A stretch of DNA of 64,000 nt, from assembly GCA_021201335.1 (NCBI GenBank), contig JAJQFD010000042.1:558001-622000 (forward strand), written 5' to 3'. A model generated the notes under the pieces. That model saw only the letters and a list, made by a program, of their open reading frames with translations. It was not told the DNA's origin and searched no databases. Position 1 is the stretch's first letter, and every line of letters starts with the position of its first letter. This DNA is from Bacteroides sp. (GTDB lineage: Bacteria; Bacteroidota; Bacteroidia; Bacteroidales; Bacteroidaceae). Positions 9,611-19,883 of this stretch are shown in pieces. The translations under genes were made by a program, and so were the position numbers.

Positions 9611-10175
9611 TTTGCAGAAGCTTTTCGATTATTGGGGGATAGTATTCATATTCCAGTGCATGTACTTTTCTGGCTACATCCTCTGGGGTATCTTCCGCTG
9701 TTAATTCACAAGTTGCCTGGAAGATTGGCTCTCCTTCATCGAAATGCTCATTAAGGTAATGAATAGTGATGCCACTTTCTTTTTCTCTGGCAGTAACCAC
9801 TGCTTCATGCACCCGGTCGCCATACATTCCTTTTCCACCATATTTTGGTAATAAAGATGGATGTATATTTATAATGCGATTCGGATAAACATGCAAAAGA
9901 GAATCGGGGATACGAAGCAAAAATCCGGCTAAAACAATCAGGTCCACCTTATATTCCTTCAGTAATTTTTCAATTTCTTCGCCTGAAACCCACATAGACT
10001 TCGGACACACTACCCCAGGAACCCCTAGCAGCTTAGCCCGTTCCAGTACAAAAGCATCACTTCGGTTAGACACCACCAGCTTCACCTTAACCGATTCATT
10101 TTCTTTAAAATAGCGTATAATATTCTCCGCATTTGAACCAGACCCGGAAGCAAAAATAGCGATGTTTTTCGTCAT
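9603..10175 (-). CDS. purN: Phosphoribosylglycinamide formyltransferase
   Basis: PurN transfers a formyl group from 10-formyl-THF to GAR in purine synthesis. I chose the ATG at 10175 (190 aa, MTKNIAIFASGSGSN) because the conserved N-terminal strand starts there; the ATG at 10205 would add ten non-conserved residues. Diagnostic motifs are ASGSGSNAENI, the IINIHPSLLPKYGG block with the catalytic Asn-His pair, and HYLNEHFDEGEPIFQ with the catalytic aspartate. It converges on pdxB with an 8-bp overlap. On the other side it diverges from acpP, with about 150 bp between them. Confidence 0.93.
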   Translation of the reverse strand: MTKNIAIFASGSGSNAENIIRYFKENESVKVKLVVSNRSDAFVLERAKLLGVPGVVCPKSMWVSGEEIEKLLKEYKVDLIVLAGFLLRIPDSLLHVYPNRIINIHPSLLPKYGGKGMYGDRVHEAVVTAREKESGITIHYLNEHFDEGEPIFQATCELTAEDTPEDVARKVHALEYEYYPPIIEKLLQTI

Positions 10176-10265
10176 AAGAGTAGGATTGGGTGCACAGAAA
10201 TGCAAAAAATGTGCGATAAATTGAATTTAGTTAGTCAAATATTTGCTCGAAAGAATAAATATATA

Positions 10266-10273
10266 TTCCTTTG
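10266..10273 (+). promoter_or_regulatory. Near-consensus -7 box for acpP-fabF-rnc
   Basis: TTCCTTTG differs at one base from TAnnTTTG and is followed by CACCGC. It lies 52 bases before the acpP start and is the best promoter candidate for the operon. Confidence 0.45.
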
Positions 10274-10324
10274 CACCGCAAATTTAAAGAAATAAATCTA
10301 ATTATTAATCAAAAATTTAAAGCT

Positions 10325-10561
10325 ATGTCTAAAATTGCATCAAGAGTAAAGACTATTATCGTCGATAAATTAGGCGTTGAAGAATCAGAAGTAAAGAACG
10401 AAGCAAGCTTCACTAACGATTTAGGTGCAGACTCTCTTGACACAGTAGAGCTTATCATGGAATTTGAAAAAGAATTCGGAATCTCTATTCCAGATGATCA
10501 AGCAGAAAAGATTGGTACTGTAGGCGACGCCGTTTCTTATATAGAAGAACACGCTAAGTAA
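10325..10561 (+). CDS. acpP: Acyl carrier protein
   Basis: This 78-residue acidic protein carries the growing acyl chain on a phosphopantetheine arm in fatty-acid synthesis. The attachment serine is Ser37 in [12 protein letters not shown]. The start at 10325 ([13 protein letters not shown]) gives the normal ACP length; an in-frame ATG at 10271 would add 18 residues that look like untranslated leader. fabF begins 19 bp downstream, so the two are co-transcribed, a pairing conserved in many bacteria. Confidence 0.96.
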   Translation: MSKIASRVKTIIVDKLGVEESEVKNEASFTNDLGADSLDTVELIMEFEKEFGISIPDDQAEKIGTVGDAVSYIEEHAK

Positions 10562-10579
10562 AAATCTTATTTCATATTT

Positions 10580-11842
10580 ATGGAATTAAAAAGAGTTGTA
10601 GTAACAGGTCTCGGCGCCATTACCCCTATTGGCAATAACGTACAGGAATTCTGGGAAAACCTTGTGAATGGAGTTAGCGGGGCAGGACCTATTACTCATT
10701 TCGACGCATCACAATTCAAGACTCATTTTGCATGCGAAGTGAAAGGCTTCGATGCCACCAATTATACCGACCGCAAGGAAGCCAGAAAGATGGATCTGTA
10801 TACACAGTATGCCATCGCTGTGGCACAAGAAGCGGTAAAAGACTCCGGTCTTGACATTGAAAAAGAGGACTTAAACAGAATTGGTGTTATATTCGGAGCA
10901 GGAATCGGCGGTATCCGTACTTTCGAGGAAGAAGTTTCGAACTACGCGTTAAATCATGACAAAGGTCCTCGTTTCAATCCTTTCTTCATCCCCAAAATGA
11001 TCTCGGACATTGCTGCCGGACAGATCTCAATCATGTATGGTTTTCATGGCCCTAACTATGCCACATGTTCTGCATGTGCTACTTCAACCAACGCCATTGC
11101 CGATGCTTTTAACCTGATTCGTCTGGGAAAAGCAAACGCAATTGTTTCCGGAGGTTCCGAAGCAGCTATTGCCGAAGCAGGTGTGGGAGGCTTTAATGCG
11201 ATGCATGCCCTGTCTACCCGGAATGATAGTCCGACAACGGCTTCACGCCCGTTCAGTGCAAGCCGCGACGGATTTGTAATGGGAGAAGGAGGCGGATGCC
11301 TTATATTGGAAGAACTGGAGCATGCAAAGGCTCGCGGTGCAAAAATCTATGCAGAAATAGCAGGAACCGGACTCTCTGGCGATGCTTATCATCTGACAGC
11401 TTCTCATCCGGAAGGATTGGGAGCAAAATTAGTGATGATGAACGCACTTGAAGATGCTGAAATGAAACCCGAAGAAGTTGATTATATCAACGTGCACGGA
11501 ACATCTACTCCGGTGGGTGATATATCCGAAGTGAAAGCGATTAAAGATGTATTTGGTGAGCATGCCTACAAGCTGAACATCAGTTCATCCAAATCAATGA
11601 CAGGACATTTGTTGGGTGCTGCCGGCGCTGTAGAAGCTATTGCAAGCATTCTGGCAGTGAAGAACGACATTGTTCCTCCAACCATTAACCACGAAGAAGG
11701 TGATGACGACCAGAACATTGACTATAACCTGAACTTTACATTCAACAAAGCTCAGAAACGTGAAGTAAGGGTAGCTTTATCCAACACTTTTGGATTCGGT
11801 GGTCATAATGCATGTGTAATCGTTAAGAAATACGCAGAATAA
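10580..11842 (+). CDS. fabF: 3-oxoacyl-ACP synthase II
   Basis: FabF condenses malonyl-ACP with acyl-ACP during chain elongation. The 420 residues carry the catalytic triad of condensing enzymes: Cys166 in TCSACATS, the first histidine in NVHGTSTPVGD and the second in SMTGHLLGAAGAVE. The glycine-rich end (NTFGFGGHNA) is also typical. It follows acpP closely and is followed after 5 bp by rnc, giving an acpP-fabF-rnc operon. Nothing is unusual in length or motifs. Confidence 0.97.
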   Translation: MELKRVVVTGLGAITPIGNNVQEFWENLVNGVSGAGPITHFDASQFKTHFACEVKGFDATNYTDRKEARKMDLYTQYAIAVAQEAVKDSGLDIEKEDLNRIGVIFGAGIGGIRTFEEEVSNYALNHDKGPRFNPFFIPKMISDIAAGQISIMYGFHGPNYATCSACATSTNAIADAFNLIRLGKANAIVSGGSEAAIAEAGVGGFNAMHALSTRNDSPTTASRPFSASRDGFVMGEGGGCLILEELEHAKARGAKIYAEIAGTGLSGDAYHLTASHPEGLGAKLVMMNALEDAEMKPEEVDYINVHGTSTPVGDISEVKAIKDVFGEHAYKLNISSSKSMTGHLLGAAGAVEAIASILAVKNDIVPPTINHEEGDDDQNIDYNLNFTFNKAQKREVRVALSNTFGFGGHNACVIVKKYAE

Positions 11843-11847
11843 GAGTC

Positions 11848-12738
11848 GTGTCAGGCAATATAACAAATAGGATAAGGCTCTTGTTCCACAAGGACAAAGA
11901 GTCTTATCTTTGTTTTTATAGGATACTCGGGTTCTATCCCCGAAAAATCAAATATTACCAACAGGCTGTTTTGCATAAAAGTACAGCCGTTCGTTCGGAA
12001 CAGGGGCGTTTATTAAATAATGAACGACTCGAATTCCTTGGCGATGCTATTCTAGACGCTATAGTTGCCGAAATACTTTACGAAAAATTCCCCGGAAAGA
12101 AAGAAGGGTTTCTCACAAATACCCGCTCTAAAATCGTTCAGCGCGAAACGTTGAACAAGTTAGCCCTTGAGATAGGATTGGGTAAGCTTATTAAATATTC
12201 CAACCGCTCGTCTGCTCACAATAATTACATGTATGGTAATGCTTTCGAAGCCCTGATAGGAGCCATTTTCCTCGATCAGGGATACGAACGTTGCAAGGAA
12301 TACATGGAGACAAAAATTATTGGGAAGTATATCGATCTTGATAAACTTTCGCGCAAAGAAATGAACTTCAAATCGAAACTGATTGAATGGTGTCAGAAAA
12401 CCAAAGTGGAAGTTTCTTTTGAGTTGATTGAACAAACTTACGACGTAAATTCAAGTCCGATATTCCAGACTGCCGTACTGATTGAAGGACTGGCTGTCGG
12501 ACACGGAACCGGCTATTCTAAAAAAGAATCACAGCAAAATGCTGCGCAGGTTGCCCTCAAAACAATCAAAAATTCTCCTGATTTTGTCGTAAGAATCTTA
12601 CAGGCAAAAGAAGAAAAAGAATTTTGCGAAAAAGAGGAAAGATATTTGCCGGAAGAAGAGGATTCGGAAGAAACCCCTTCCTCGGTGGATATGGAATCAA
12701 CCGAAGCAGACTCCCATTCTACGTCCCTGGATGACTAA
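11848..12738 (+). CDS. rnc: Ribonuclease III
   Basis: RNase III cleaves double-stranded RNA in rRNA maturation and mRNA turnover. The start is the GTG at 11848, 5 bp after fabF; no ATG is better placed. The nuclease domain holds the signature NNERLEFLGDAILD with the metal-binding acidic residues, and a later EALIGAIFLDQGY. A double-stranded-RNA-binding domain follows (about residues 170-245). The end is an acidic tail rich in Glu and Asp, longer than in most RNases III. The last 42 bp are also coding in the opposite strand for the end of pfkA. Confidence 0.95.
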   Translation: MSGNITNRIRLLFHKDKESYLCFYRILGFYPRKIKYYQQAVLHKSTAVRSEQGRLLNNERLEFLGDAILDAIVAEILYEKFPGKKEGFLTNTRSKIVQRETLNKLALEIGLGKLIKYSNRSSAHNNYMYGNAFEALIGAIFLDQGYERCKEYMETKIIGKYIDLDKLSRKEMNFKSKLIEWCQKTKVEVSFELIEQTYDVNSSPIFQTAVLIEGLAVGHGTGYSKKESQQNAAQVALKTIKNSPDFVVRILQAKEEKEFCEKEERYLPEEEDSEETPSSVDMESTEADSHSTSLDD

Positions 12739-13707
12739 ATCATGATCTTCTGTTACGAGGTTTAGCTTACCGGCTACCTCATTTAAGGGTAAAGAAGTAA
12801 TCTCATTTCCTTTCAAAGCTATCATCCGCCCGAATTGGCCGTTGGCAATTAGTTCTGCTGCATGCCCTCCCATACGAGTGGCCAAGTTACGGTCAAAAGA
12901 AGTAGGTGCTCCACCTCTCTGTATATAGCCGAGCACGGTTTCGCGGCTTTCGATACCTGTTTCATATTCTATTTCCTGAGCAATATACTCTCCTACTCGT
13001 CTTCGGCCATCACCGAGAATACCTTCGGCTACTACTACGATCGAATAAGTTTTCCCTTTCTTAATACGGTTGAGAATGGTTTCACCAATACTCTTTATAT
13101 CATAAGGAATTTCGGGAATCAGGATAACATCTCCCCCTCCGGCCATACCGGAATAAAGGGCAATCCAGCCGGCTTTGTGTCCCATCACTTCAATAACCAT
13201 CACACGTTTATGTGAACTGGCCGTTGAGTGAAGACGGTCAATGGCATCGGTTGCAATGCTGACTGCTGTATCGAACCCGAAAGAAAGATCAGTACCCCAA
13301 ATGTCATTATCGATTGTTTTCGGTACGGAAACGATATTTACACCGATTTCGGCAAACCTTGCCGCCGTCTTTTGTGTACCATTTCCTCCAATACATACCA
13401 CACAATCCAATCCTAACTCCTGAATATTACGGGCGATAATACCCGGTTTATCATATCCTGCATCCAGATCTTTCTTCTTGAAAGGTTTTTCACGAGAAGT
13501 GCCCAGTATAGTACCTCCCTGGTTTAATAATCCTGACAAAGATTTCTCAGTTAATATCTCTACATCTTTGTCAATTAACCCCTGAAAACCACTATGAATA
13601 CCTACGACTTCCATGCCGTAATGGTTGATAGCTACTTTACATACACCCCGGATGGTTGCATTAATCCCGGGGCAATCTCCACCTGATGTTAATATGCCAA
13701 TTTTCAT
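12697..13707 (-). CDS. pfkA: 6-phosphofructokinase
   Basis: Phosphorylates fructose-6-phosphate, the committed step of glycolysis. The 336 residues contain SGGDCPGINA, the nucleotide loop CIGGNGTQ (residues 106-112), VPKTIDNDIWGTD (128-140) with the catalytic Asp of TIDND, and MGHKAGWIA. By comparison with known PFKs, Gly110 stands where ATP enzymes have Gly and PPi enzymes usually have Asp. Lys130 is the residue usual in PPi or 'Gly/Lys' enzymes, and Asn109 replaces the common Asp of GGDG. So phosphoryl donor choice is uncertain, with ATP somewhat favoured. Its 3' end overlaps rnc by 42 bp, tail to tail. Confidence 0.92.
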   Translation of the reverse strand: MKIGILTSGGDCPGINATIRGVCKVAINHYGMEVVGIHSGFQGLIDKDVEILTEKSLSGLLNQGGTILGTSREKPFKKKDLDAGYDKPGIIARNIQELGLDCVVCIGGNGTQKTAARFAEIGVNIVSVPKTIDNDIWGTDLSFGFDTAVSIATDAIDRLHSTASSHKRVMVIEVMGHKAGWIALYSGMAGGGDVILIPEIPYDIKSIGETILNRIKKGKTYSIVVVAEGILGDGRRRVGEYIAQEIEYETGIESRETVLGYIQRGGAPTSFDRNLATRMGGHAAELIANGQFGRMIALKGNEITSLPLNEVAGKLNLVTEDHDLVIQGRRMGVCFG

Positions 13708-13791
13708 ATAAATAATTGATTATAAATCTTAAAAATATGAGTAATAACAATTATTTCCAGAGTAAAGATAGAAAAAAAGAGAAATTAGGCT

Positions 13792-13799
13792 TACTTTTG
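13792..13799 (+). promoter_or_regulatory. -7 promoter box for the GH3-family ligase gene
   Basis: TACTTTTG fits TAnnTTTG exactly, 31 bases before the ATG at 13830. Confidence 0.55.
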
Positions 13800-13829
13800 C
13801 GTTTCAAAACATTATTTTGATAATTTAAA

Positions 13830-15341
13830 ATGAATATTACCAAAATTCTAAGCAAGGCCTTCGAGATACGCGCCAGAGAAATTGACCTCTACGCGACTCA
13901 GGCCGGGGATATACAAGAGCGAGTCCTGACGAAATTGCTGAAGAAAGCCGAAAACACTGAATGGGGAAGAAAATATGAATATAAGTCCATTCGAAATTAT
14001 GACCAATACCGCGAAAGAGTTCCGGTACAAACCTACGATGAAGTAAAACCCTATGTAGAACGTCTTTTAGCCGGCGAAAAAAACCTTATATGGCCTTCGG
14101 ATATCAACTGGTTCGCCAAGTCTTCAGGAACAACCAATGACAAGAGCAAATTCTTACCTGTAAGCAAAGAAGCACTCAACGACATTCATTACAAAGGAGG
14201 GGTAGACGCGGTTTCTCTTTACTTCCGGATCAATCCCGATAGTCGTTTCTTTTCCGGGAAAGGACTTATCCTGGGTGGTAGCCTCAGCCCTAATTTAAAT
14301 TCCAAACACGGTTTTGTGGGTGATTTATCTGCCATCTTAATTAAAAACATTAATCCCGCCGTGAATTTCATTCGCGTTCCGAGCAAAGAAATTGCTTTGA
14401 TGAGCGAATGGGAAAGCAAAATAGAAGCAATAGTTAACAGCACCCTAAAAAGGGATGTAACCAACCTGTCGGGAGTTCCTTCCTGGATGCTGGTAGTTAT
14501 TAAGCGAATCCTTCAAAAATCAGGTAAACAAACGCTGGAAGAGGTATGGCCGAACCTGGAAGTATTCTTCCATGGGGGAGTTAGTTTTACACCTTACCGG
14601 GAACAATATAAGCAACTGATTCATTCTCCGAAAATGCATTATGTAGAGACTTATAATGCATCCGAAGGATATTTCGGTACTCAGAATGACCTTTCCGATC
14701 CATCCATGTTAATGATGGTCGACTATGGTATATTTTATGAATTCATTCCGCTGGAAGAGATCGAGAACGAACACCCACGCGCCTACAGTATCACGGAAGT
14801 GGAACTAAACAAAAACTATGCGATGGTTATCTCTACCTCTTGCGGCCTTTGGAGATACTTAATTGGTGATACGGTTAAATTCACCAGCAAGAATCCGTAT
14901 AAATTCGTAATTACAGGACGTACTAAGCATTTTATCAATGCGTTTGGGGAAGAGCTTATCATTGATAATGCTGAAAAAGGATTATCTCGCGCCTGTGCCG
15001 AAACAGGAGCGCAGATCACCGAATATTCTGCCGCACCCGTCTTTATGGATGCTAATGCCAAGTGCCGCCATCAGTGGTTAATAGAATTCACGAAACGCCC
15101 TGATTCGGTTGAACGTTTTGCGAAAGTATTGGATGATACCCTTCAAGAAGTTAACTCCGATTATGAAGCAAAACGCTCGAAAAACATTGCACTACAACCC
15201 CTGGAAGTTATTGTGGCACGTGCAAATTTATTCCGCGACTGGCTGAAAGAAAAAGGAAAGCTGGGTGGCCAGCACAAAGTACCGCGTTTGAGCAATACAC
15301 GCGATAACATTGAAGAAATGCTGAAGCTGAATGCTGAATAA
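13830..15341 (+). CDS. GH3 auxin-responsive-promoter family protein (acyl-acid amido synthetase fold)
   Basis: This 503-residue protein belongs to the GH3/JAR1 group of adenylate-forming enzymes, which in plants conjugate hormones to amino acids. It should not be confused with glycoside hydrolase family 3. The ATP-binding motif SSGTTNDKSKFLPVS (about residues 93-107), YNASEGYFG and LIGDTVKF are clear. The bacterial role is not established; chemistry of the acyl-AMP then acyl-amide type is expected from the family. It stands alone between pfkA (divergent) and a repeat-rich intergenic region. Confidence 0.85.
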   Translation: MNITKILSKAFEIRAREIDLYATQAGDIQERVLTKLLKKAENTEWGRKYEYKSIRNYDQYRERVPVQTYDEVKPYVERLLAGEKNLIWPSDINWFAKSSGTTNDKSKFLPVSKEALNDIHYKGGVDAVSLYFRINPDSRFFSGKGLILGGSLSPNLNSKHGFVGDLSAILIKNINPAVNFIRVPSKEIALMSEWESKIEAIVNSTLKRDVTNLSGVPSWMLVVIKRILQKSGKQTLEEVWPNLEVFFHGGVSFTPYREQYKQLIHSPKMHYVETYNASEGYFGTQNDLSDPSMLMMVDYGIFYEFIPLEEIENEHPRAYSITEVELNKNYAMVISTSCGLWRYLIGDTVKFTSKNPYKFVITGRTKHFINAFGEELIIDNAEKGLSRACAETGAQITEYSAAPVFMDANAKCRHQWLIEFTKRPDSVERFAKVLDDTLQEVNSDYEAKRSKNIALQPLEVIVARANLFRDWLKEKGKLGGQHKVPRLSNTRDNIEEMLKLNAE

Positions 15342-15394
15342 ATAAGCAATAACTTTTCTCTTGACCATAATCGTAAGCATTATTTAAACAATAA

Positions 15395-15574
15395 GGCGCT
15401 GCTATTTGAAGTTAAAGGTTTAACTCTTTATAGTTGCGCCTTATCGTATTTAAAGAACAGCGCTGTTCTTCACCAAGATTGGCGCTGTTTTTGAACAAGA
15501 ATAGCGCCATTCTTGTAACAGCATCATGCGCAAGTATAGAAAGTACAGGCCTACAGTGTTATAACGTAAGCGCT
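15395..15574. repeat. Intergenic array of a GCGC word at about 22-bp spacing
   Basis: GCGC occurs at 15396, 15436, 15460, 15482, 15504, 15528 and 15570, giving spacings of 40, 24, 22, 22, 24 and 42. Several units read GGCGCTGTT or its inverse. GAACAGCGCTGTTC is a perfect palindrome, and ATAAGGCGC pairs with GCGCCTTAT. The array fills most of the 326 bp between the GH3-family ligase and mnmA genes. Confidence 0.6.
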
Positions 15575-15667
15575 GTAATCTGGTTAGTACGTCTGATGTT
15601 TTTAGAATAATAAAGAATAGTTTCGGCAGTCTCTCCCCGTGAAGAAGATTTATTGTAAGAATATTTG

Positions 15668-16720
15668 CTATACAATAATCCCACCGCCCAACACATGATC
15701 GTCTCTGTAAAAAGCAGCTGCCTGCCCGGGGGCAATGGCAGTTAAGGGTTCCAGCAATTCTACATGTAGCATTCCCTCGGGAGTGATATTGACTTTACAG
15801 CGGTTGGCTTGCTTCCGATATCTTATTTTCACAATCACATCTTCCCTGTTCAGCAGCTGGTTTTCATCAATGATATGCCAATTTTGAAGGTACATTTCGG
15901 TCTTTTCCAAAGACTGTAAGGGCGCTAGTATCACCTGGTTTTTATCGGGAATGATTTCTTTTACAAATACTGCGCTATTTAAGTGAATACCTAATCCACG
16001 GCGCTGCCCAACGGTATAAAAAGGATATCCCTGATGCCAGCCGATAAACTTTCCTTCTTCATCAGTGAAGGTTCCTCGCTTTAGTAATTCCTCAGACACA
16101 TGCTTTCGCAAAAAACGATGGTAATCGAAAGGACAAAAACAAACACCGATGCTGTCTTTTTTAGTAGAAATACGATGGAATCCTCTTTCTGCAGCCAATA
16201 ACCGGGCTTTCTCTTTAGTCATTTCGCCCATAGGCAATACCATCCTTGCCAGAATCGTTTGAGGTAACCCCCAGAGAAAGAAAGACTGGTCTTTTTCTTT
16301 ATCCACCCCACAACGAATATAGTATTTGTCTTCTAGCTGTACCTTCTGCACGTAGTGACCGGTAGAGATGAAAGAAATTCCTTTTTCATCCGCCAACTGA
16401 GCCAATAAAGGCCATTTCAGCAAGTTATTACACACCACACATGGCACGGGAGTCCTGCCACTCATATATTCCTGAATGAAATAATCGATCACATGCTTGC
16501 GAAACAATTCACGGGCATCGTAAACTTCGTGTTCAATCCCCAAATGGGCGGCAAGCATACGCGCCTCTTCGATGCTACTGGCTGAATCTTCCGAATCGTA
16601 AAACCGAAAAGTAACTCCTGTTACCCGATAACCGCCATCCTGCAACAACATAGCCGACACAGAACTGTCCGTTCCGCCACTCATTCCCAACAACACATGC
16701 TTGTTTTTCAATTTCATCAT
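15668..16720 (-). CDS. mnmA: tRNA 2-thiouridylase, MnmA family
   Basis: MnmA adds sulfur to U34 of Lys, Glu and Gln tRNAs. The 350 residues contain the PP-loop [12 protein letters not shown] (residues 12-23; many MnmA proteins have SGGVDSS). The two catalytic cysteines are Cys97 in VPCVVCNN and Cys194 in DSIGVCF, and the GQRRGLGIH block is present. Bacteroidales genomes often have two MnmA-type proteins and the window cannot show which this is. It is transcribed divergently from the SNF2 helicase gene, with 48 bp between the starts. Confidence 0.87.
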   Translation of the reverse strand: MMKLKNKHVLLGMSGGTDSSVSAMLLQDGGYRVTGVTFRFYDSEDSASSIEEARMLAAHLGIEHEVYDARELFRKHVIDYFIQEYMSGRTPVPCVVCNNLLKWPLLAQLADEKGISFISTGHYVQKVQLEDKYYIRCGVDKEKDQSFFLWGLPQTILARMVLPMGEMTKEKARLLAAERGFHRISTKKDSIGVCFCPFDYHRFLRKHVSEELLKRGTFTDEEGKFIGWHQGYPFYTVGQRRGLGIHLNSAVFVKEIIPDKNQVILAPLQSLEKTEMYLQNWHIIDENQLLNREDVIVKIRYRKQANRCKVNITPEGMLHVELLEPLTAIAPGQAAAFYRDDHVLGGGIIV

Positions 16721-16741
16721 ACAAATTTATGAAATTTCCCC

Positions 16742-16749
16742 TACCTTTA
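16742..16749 (+). promoter_or_regulatory. Possible -7 box for the SNF2 helicase gene
   Basis: TACCTTTA is one base off TAnnTTTG and lies 20 bases before the ATG at 16769, inside the 48-bp divergent region. Confidence 0.35.
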
Positions 16750-16768
16750 CAGGTTCAAGTCAAATTGA

Positions 16769-19603
16769 ATGGAAGAGGAAACTGCGAATAATAAAATCAT
16801 TGTAGCACTGGTGCAACACTTAGTGTTGGGGCCTTTGCTTATACCTTACGTGACCGAAGAAGGCCCAGAGGAAACAATTTATTTGCAGGAACAAGCCTTC
16901 CATGCGTCTTCCGAAGTGCTGGAAAAGTTACCTCCTATAGAGCGGGAGATAATCGAAATAGCTTCTCGCTATACAGAAAAAAAACTGATGGCTGCTTATT
17001 CCCGCGAAAAGACGGTGGCTGCTTTTCTGAAAAAGGTATCGGAAAATACACTCAGAAAGACAACCTGGCCTTTCATAGAGAGGAAGATGGAACAGATCAT
17101 CGATTTGATTTGTACGCACAACATTCCCCTTTATCAGAATCAGGCAGGGAATAAAATCGTTTATCCGCACAGCCGTATTGACGTATCCCCCTACTATACC
17201 GAAGCTTATTTTCATTTCGAGGCAGACGAACAGACATTCAGCTACACACTTACCTGTACACGAAATGGAGAAGATATTTCACTGAGAGAGAAAAAGCCTG
17301 TTCTTGTACTAACTCATGAACCAGCTACCTTGTTGCTAAATACGGAACTGCATCGCTTTAAAAACATTCAGGCTTCACGCATTCTGCCTTTTACCAATAA
17401 AAGAGAAGTAAGCGTAGATGTATCGTTGATGCAAAAATACATGGAGAATATAGTATTTCCAATCGTGCAATACCACGAAGTTAGTGCAAACAATTTGCCT
17501 TTGTATCAGGAAGAGCGAATCTGTCAACCGATACTTACGGTAGAAGAAACGATTTTCGATGGTCTGGCACTGAAACTGGAATTTCAATATGGAGATCACT
17601 TCTTCAGAGCGATTCCTTTCCGCCCCAAATATGCTTATCTCAAGAAAGAGAAAGACCAAACCTCTGTTCATTATTACTATAGGAATCAGGAGGAAGAAAC
17701 GCGTATTCGCCAACTACTGGAAGATAGGGGGCTTACCGCAAAAGGAGAATGTACTTTTGCTTTGCGGAAAGATGCCCCCGAAAAAGACCTCGCAGAGTGG
17801 ATGATGGCACACAAAGAACTGCTGACCGATCATTTCAAGCTGACGAACTCCCAGAGAAACATCGAATATTCCCTGGAGGATATAGTGGTACAAAAAAACA
17901 TTCAAGAAACACAAGACTGGTTCGAACTGCATATCAATGTTCGTATCGGTGAGTTTAATTTCCCTTTTATACGCTTCCGAAAAAACATTCTGGAAGGAAG
18001 AAGAGATTTTCTTTTGCCAAATGGAAGATTGGTTTTATTACCGGAAGAATGGTTTAGTAAGTTCGGAGATTTATTTCTTTTTGGCGAAAGCGATGAGAAA
18101 GAAATCCGAATAAAACGTGCTTTTAGCGGCATTGTGCGGGCAGCCTTTGAAAAGAAGCAAGGTAAAATATACCAGCCTAAAGAAGAAACACCACCTCCCG
18201 CCCAGCTGAAAGCTACCTTACGTAGTTATCAGAAAGACGGTTTCAATTGGATGCTCCACCTTTACAAACATCGTTTGGGAGGTTGCCTGGCCGATGATAT
18301 GGGATTGGGTAAAACCTTACAGACATTAACCCTCTTGCAATACCTGTATAGTCAGACGGAAGAGAAACGAAATGCTTCGCTCATTGTAATGCCCACTTCC
18401 CTTATCCACAACTGGAAACGGGAGGTCAAGAAGTTCACTACACTCAAAGCCTACGAGTACTGTGCCAACAGTCTGCCCAGTAATCTGTATATGAAGAGTG
18501 CCTTTGACAATCATCATATTGTACTGACTAGCTACGGAATGATGAGAAACAACATTGATGCACTGGAGAAGTATCCGTTTGATTACGTAGTTTTAGACGA
18601 AAGTCAGCACATAAAGAACAGTGAATCGCAAACATTCAAATCTGCCCTCCGGTTGCAAAGCAACTTCCGGTTGGTATTAACCGGTACACCGATCGAAAAC
18701 TCATTAAGAGATTTATGGTCGCAATTCTACTTTATTCAACCGGGGTTGTTGGGTACAGAAGGAGAATTCAGTAAGAATTACATTACGCCAGTCAAACAGG
18801 GAGATCAGCGGATAGAAAGCCGCCTGCAAAAGCTGATTTCACCCTATATTTTACGACGAAGCAAAGAAGAAGTTGCTCCGGAACTTCCGTCATTAACCGA
18901 AGAAATTATTTTCTGTTCCATGAGTAGCGAACAGAAAAAGATATACCTGCAAGAGAAAAACGGATTGCGAAATGTATTGCTGCAAATGAGTCTTTCTCCC
19001 GTCCGGCATAATAATTTGACGGCACTGAACGGAATAATGAGATTACGTCAGTTGGCCAGCCATCCACAAATGGTGTTGGATGATTATACCGGTTCTTCCG
19101 AGAAGTTGGAAGACATTCTCGCCATATTCGAAACACTCCGCAGCGAAGGTCACAAAGTACTTATCTTCTCTTCTTTTGTGAAACATCTGAATCTGATTGC
19201 TCAGGCATTGGAAGAAAGAAACTGGAAATATGCTTTGTTGACAGGCAGTACAGTTCATCGGGAAGAAGAAATCGCCCGTTTCAACGCGCATAAAGATATA
19301 CAGGCATTCCTGATTTCCTTGAAAGCCGGAGGTGTAGGACTCAATCTCACCCAGGCAGATTATGTGTTTATTGTCGATCCGTGGTGGAATCCGGCAGCAG
19401 AAATGCAGGCCATTAGCCGTGCACATCGCATCGGCCAGGATAAACATGTAATGGCTTACCGTTTTATTACCGAAGACAGTATTGAAGAAAAAATCCTTCA
19501 GTTGCAGGAAGAGAAAAGGAAATTATCGGAGACGTTTATTACGGAAAGCAACCCATTCGAGGCCTTGACGGATCAGGAATGGGCGAAATTACTGGAGGAA
19601 TAA
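16769..19603 (+). CDS. SNF2-family DNA-dependent ATPase
   Basis: A 944-residue Swi2/Snf2-type translocase. The N-terminal ~470 residues are an accessory region without a motif I recognise. The ATPase core begins around residue 480 with [12 protein letters not shown]. Walker A reads [12 protein letters not shown], motif II is DESQ (in place of DEAH/DESH), motif III is LTGTPIENS, and the second RecA lobe has [14 protein letters not shown] and the RAHRIGQ motif VI. Such proteins remodel protein-DNA complexes, for example recycling stalled RNA polymerase. No methylase or nuclease gene is adjacent, so an anti-phage role is not indicated. Its stop codon lies in a terminator-like hairpin. Confidence 0.88.
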   Translation: MEEETANNKIIVALVQHLVLGPLLIPYVTEEGPEETIYLQEQAFHASSEVLEKLPPIEREIIEIASRYTEKKLMAAYSREKTVAAFLKKVSENTLRKTTWPFIERKMEQIIDLICTHNIPLYQNQAGNKIVYPHSRIDVSPYYTEAYFHFEADEQTFSYTLTCTRNGEDISLREKKPVLVLTHEPATLLLNTELHRFKNIQASRILPFTNKREVSVDVSLMQKYMENIVFPIVQYHEVSANNLPLYQEERICQPILTVEETIFDGLALKLEFQYGDHFFRAIPFRPKYAYLKKEKDQTSVHYYYRNQEEETRIRQLLEDRGLTAKGECTFALRKDAPEKDLAEWMMAHKELLTDHFKLTNSQRNIEYSLEDIVVQKNIQETQDWFELHINVRIGEFNFPFIRFRKNILEGRRDFLLPNGRLVLLPEEWFSKFGDLFLFGESDEKEIRIKRAFSGIVRAAFEKKQGKIYQPKEETPPPAQLKATLRSYQKDGFNWMLHLYKHRLGGCLADDMGLGKTLQTLTLLQYLYSQTEEKRNASLIVMPTSLIHNWKREVKKFTTLKAYEYCANSLPSNLYMKSAFDNHHIVLTSYGMMRNNIDALEKYPFDYVVLDESQHIKNSESQTFKSALRLQSNFRLVLTGTPIENSLRDLWSQFYFIQPGLLGTEGEFSKNYITPVKQGDQRIESRLQKLISPYILRRSKEEVAPELPSLTEEIIFCSMSSEQKKIYLQEKNGLRNVLLQMSLSPVRHNNLTALNGIMRLRQLASHPQMVLDDYTGSSEKLEDILAIFETLRSEGHKVLIFSSFVKHLNLIAQALEERNWKYALLTGSTVHREEEIARFNAHKDIQAFLISLKAGGVGLNLTQADYVFIVDPWWNPAAEMQAISRAHRIGQDKHVMAYRFITEDSIEEKILQLQEEKRKLSETFITESNPFEALTDQEWAKLLEE

Positions 19604-19618
19604 GTGGGTTCCCACTTA
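19601..19618 (+). terminator. Hairpin overlapping the SNF2 stop codon
   Basis: TAAGTGGG and CCCACTTA pair around a TT loop, starting at the stop codon itself. Further hairpins follow in the 281-bp gap: GGAAGC/GCTTCC near 19660-19680 and ACTTATCC/GGATAAGT. Nothing else is recognised up to 19883. Confidence 0.5.
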
Positions 19619-19883
19619 ATTGCTCTACTTACTTATCCAACAATTTTGATAAATAACCGGAAGCAAATTCAATGCTTCCTCTGAAAACTTATTTACTGTT
19701 TTTATTAGAAAATAAGTACTGTCGGATAAGTTGTAGCACCTACATCTTTCTCATTTTGCAAGGGAAAATTTTCATAATTATTCAAATCATTGGCTCTTTC
19801 TGTATTCGTTCATTACATATGATGCAAAAATAAAAAGATGAGGAAAAATCACAGTTGCAAATTAACAAGGGAAGTTCTAACAG

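Noticed and set aside
16769..19603. SNF2 helicase as part of a phage-defence system
   Set aside because: Neighbours are mnmA and the unrelated module; no methylase, nuclease or other defence gene is close.
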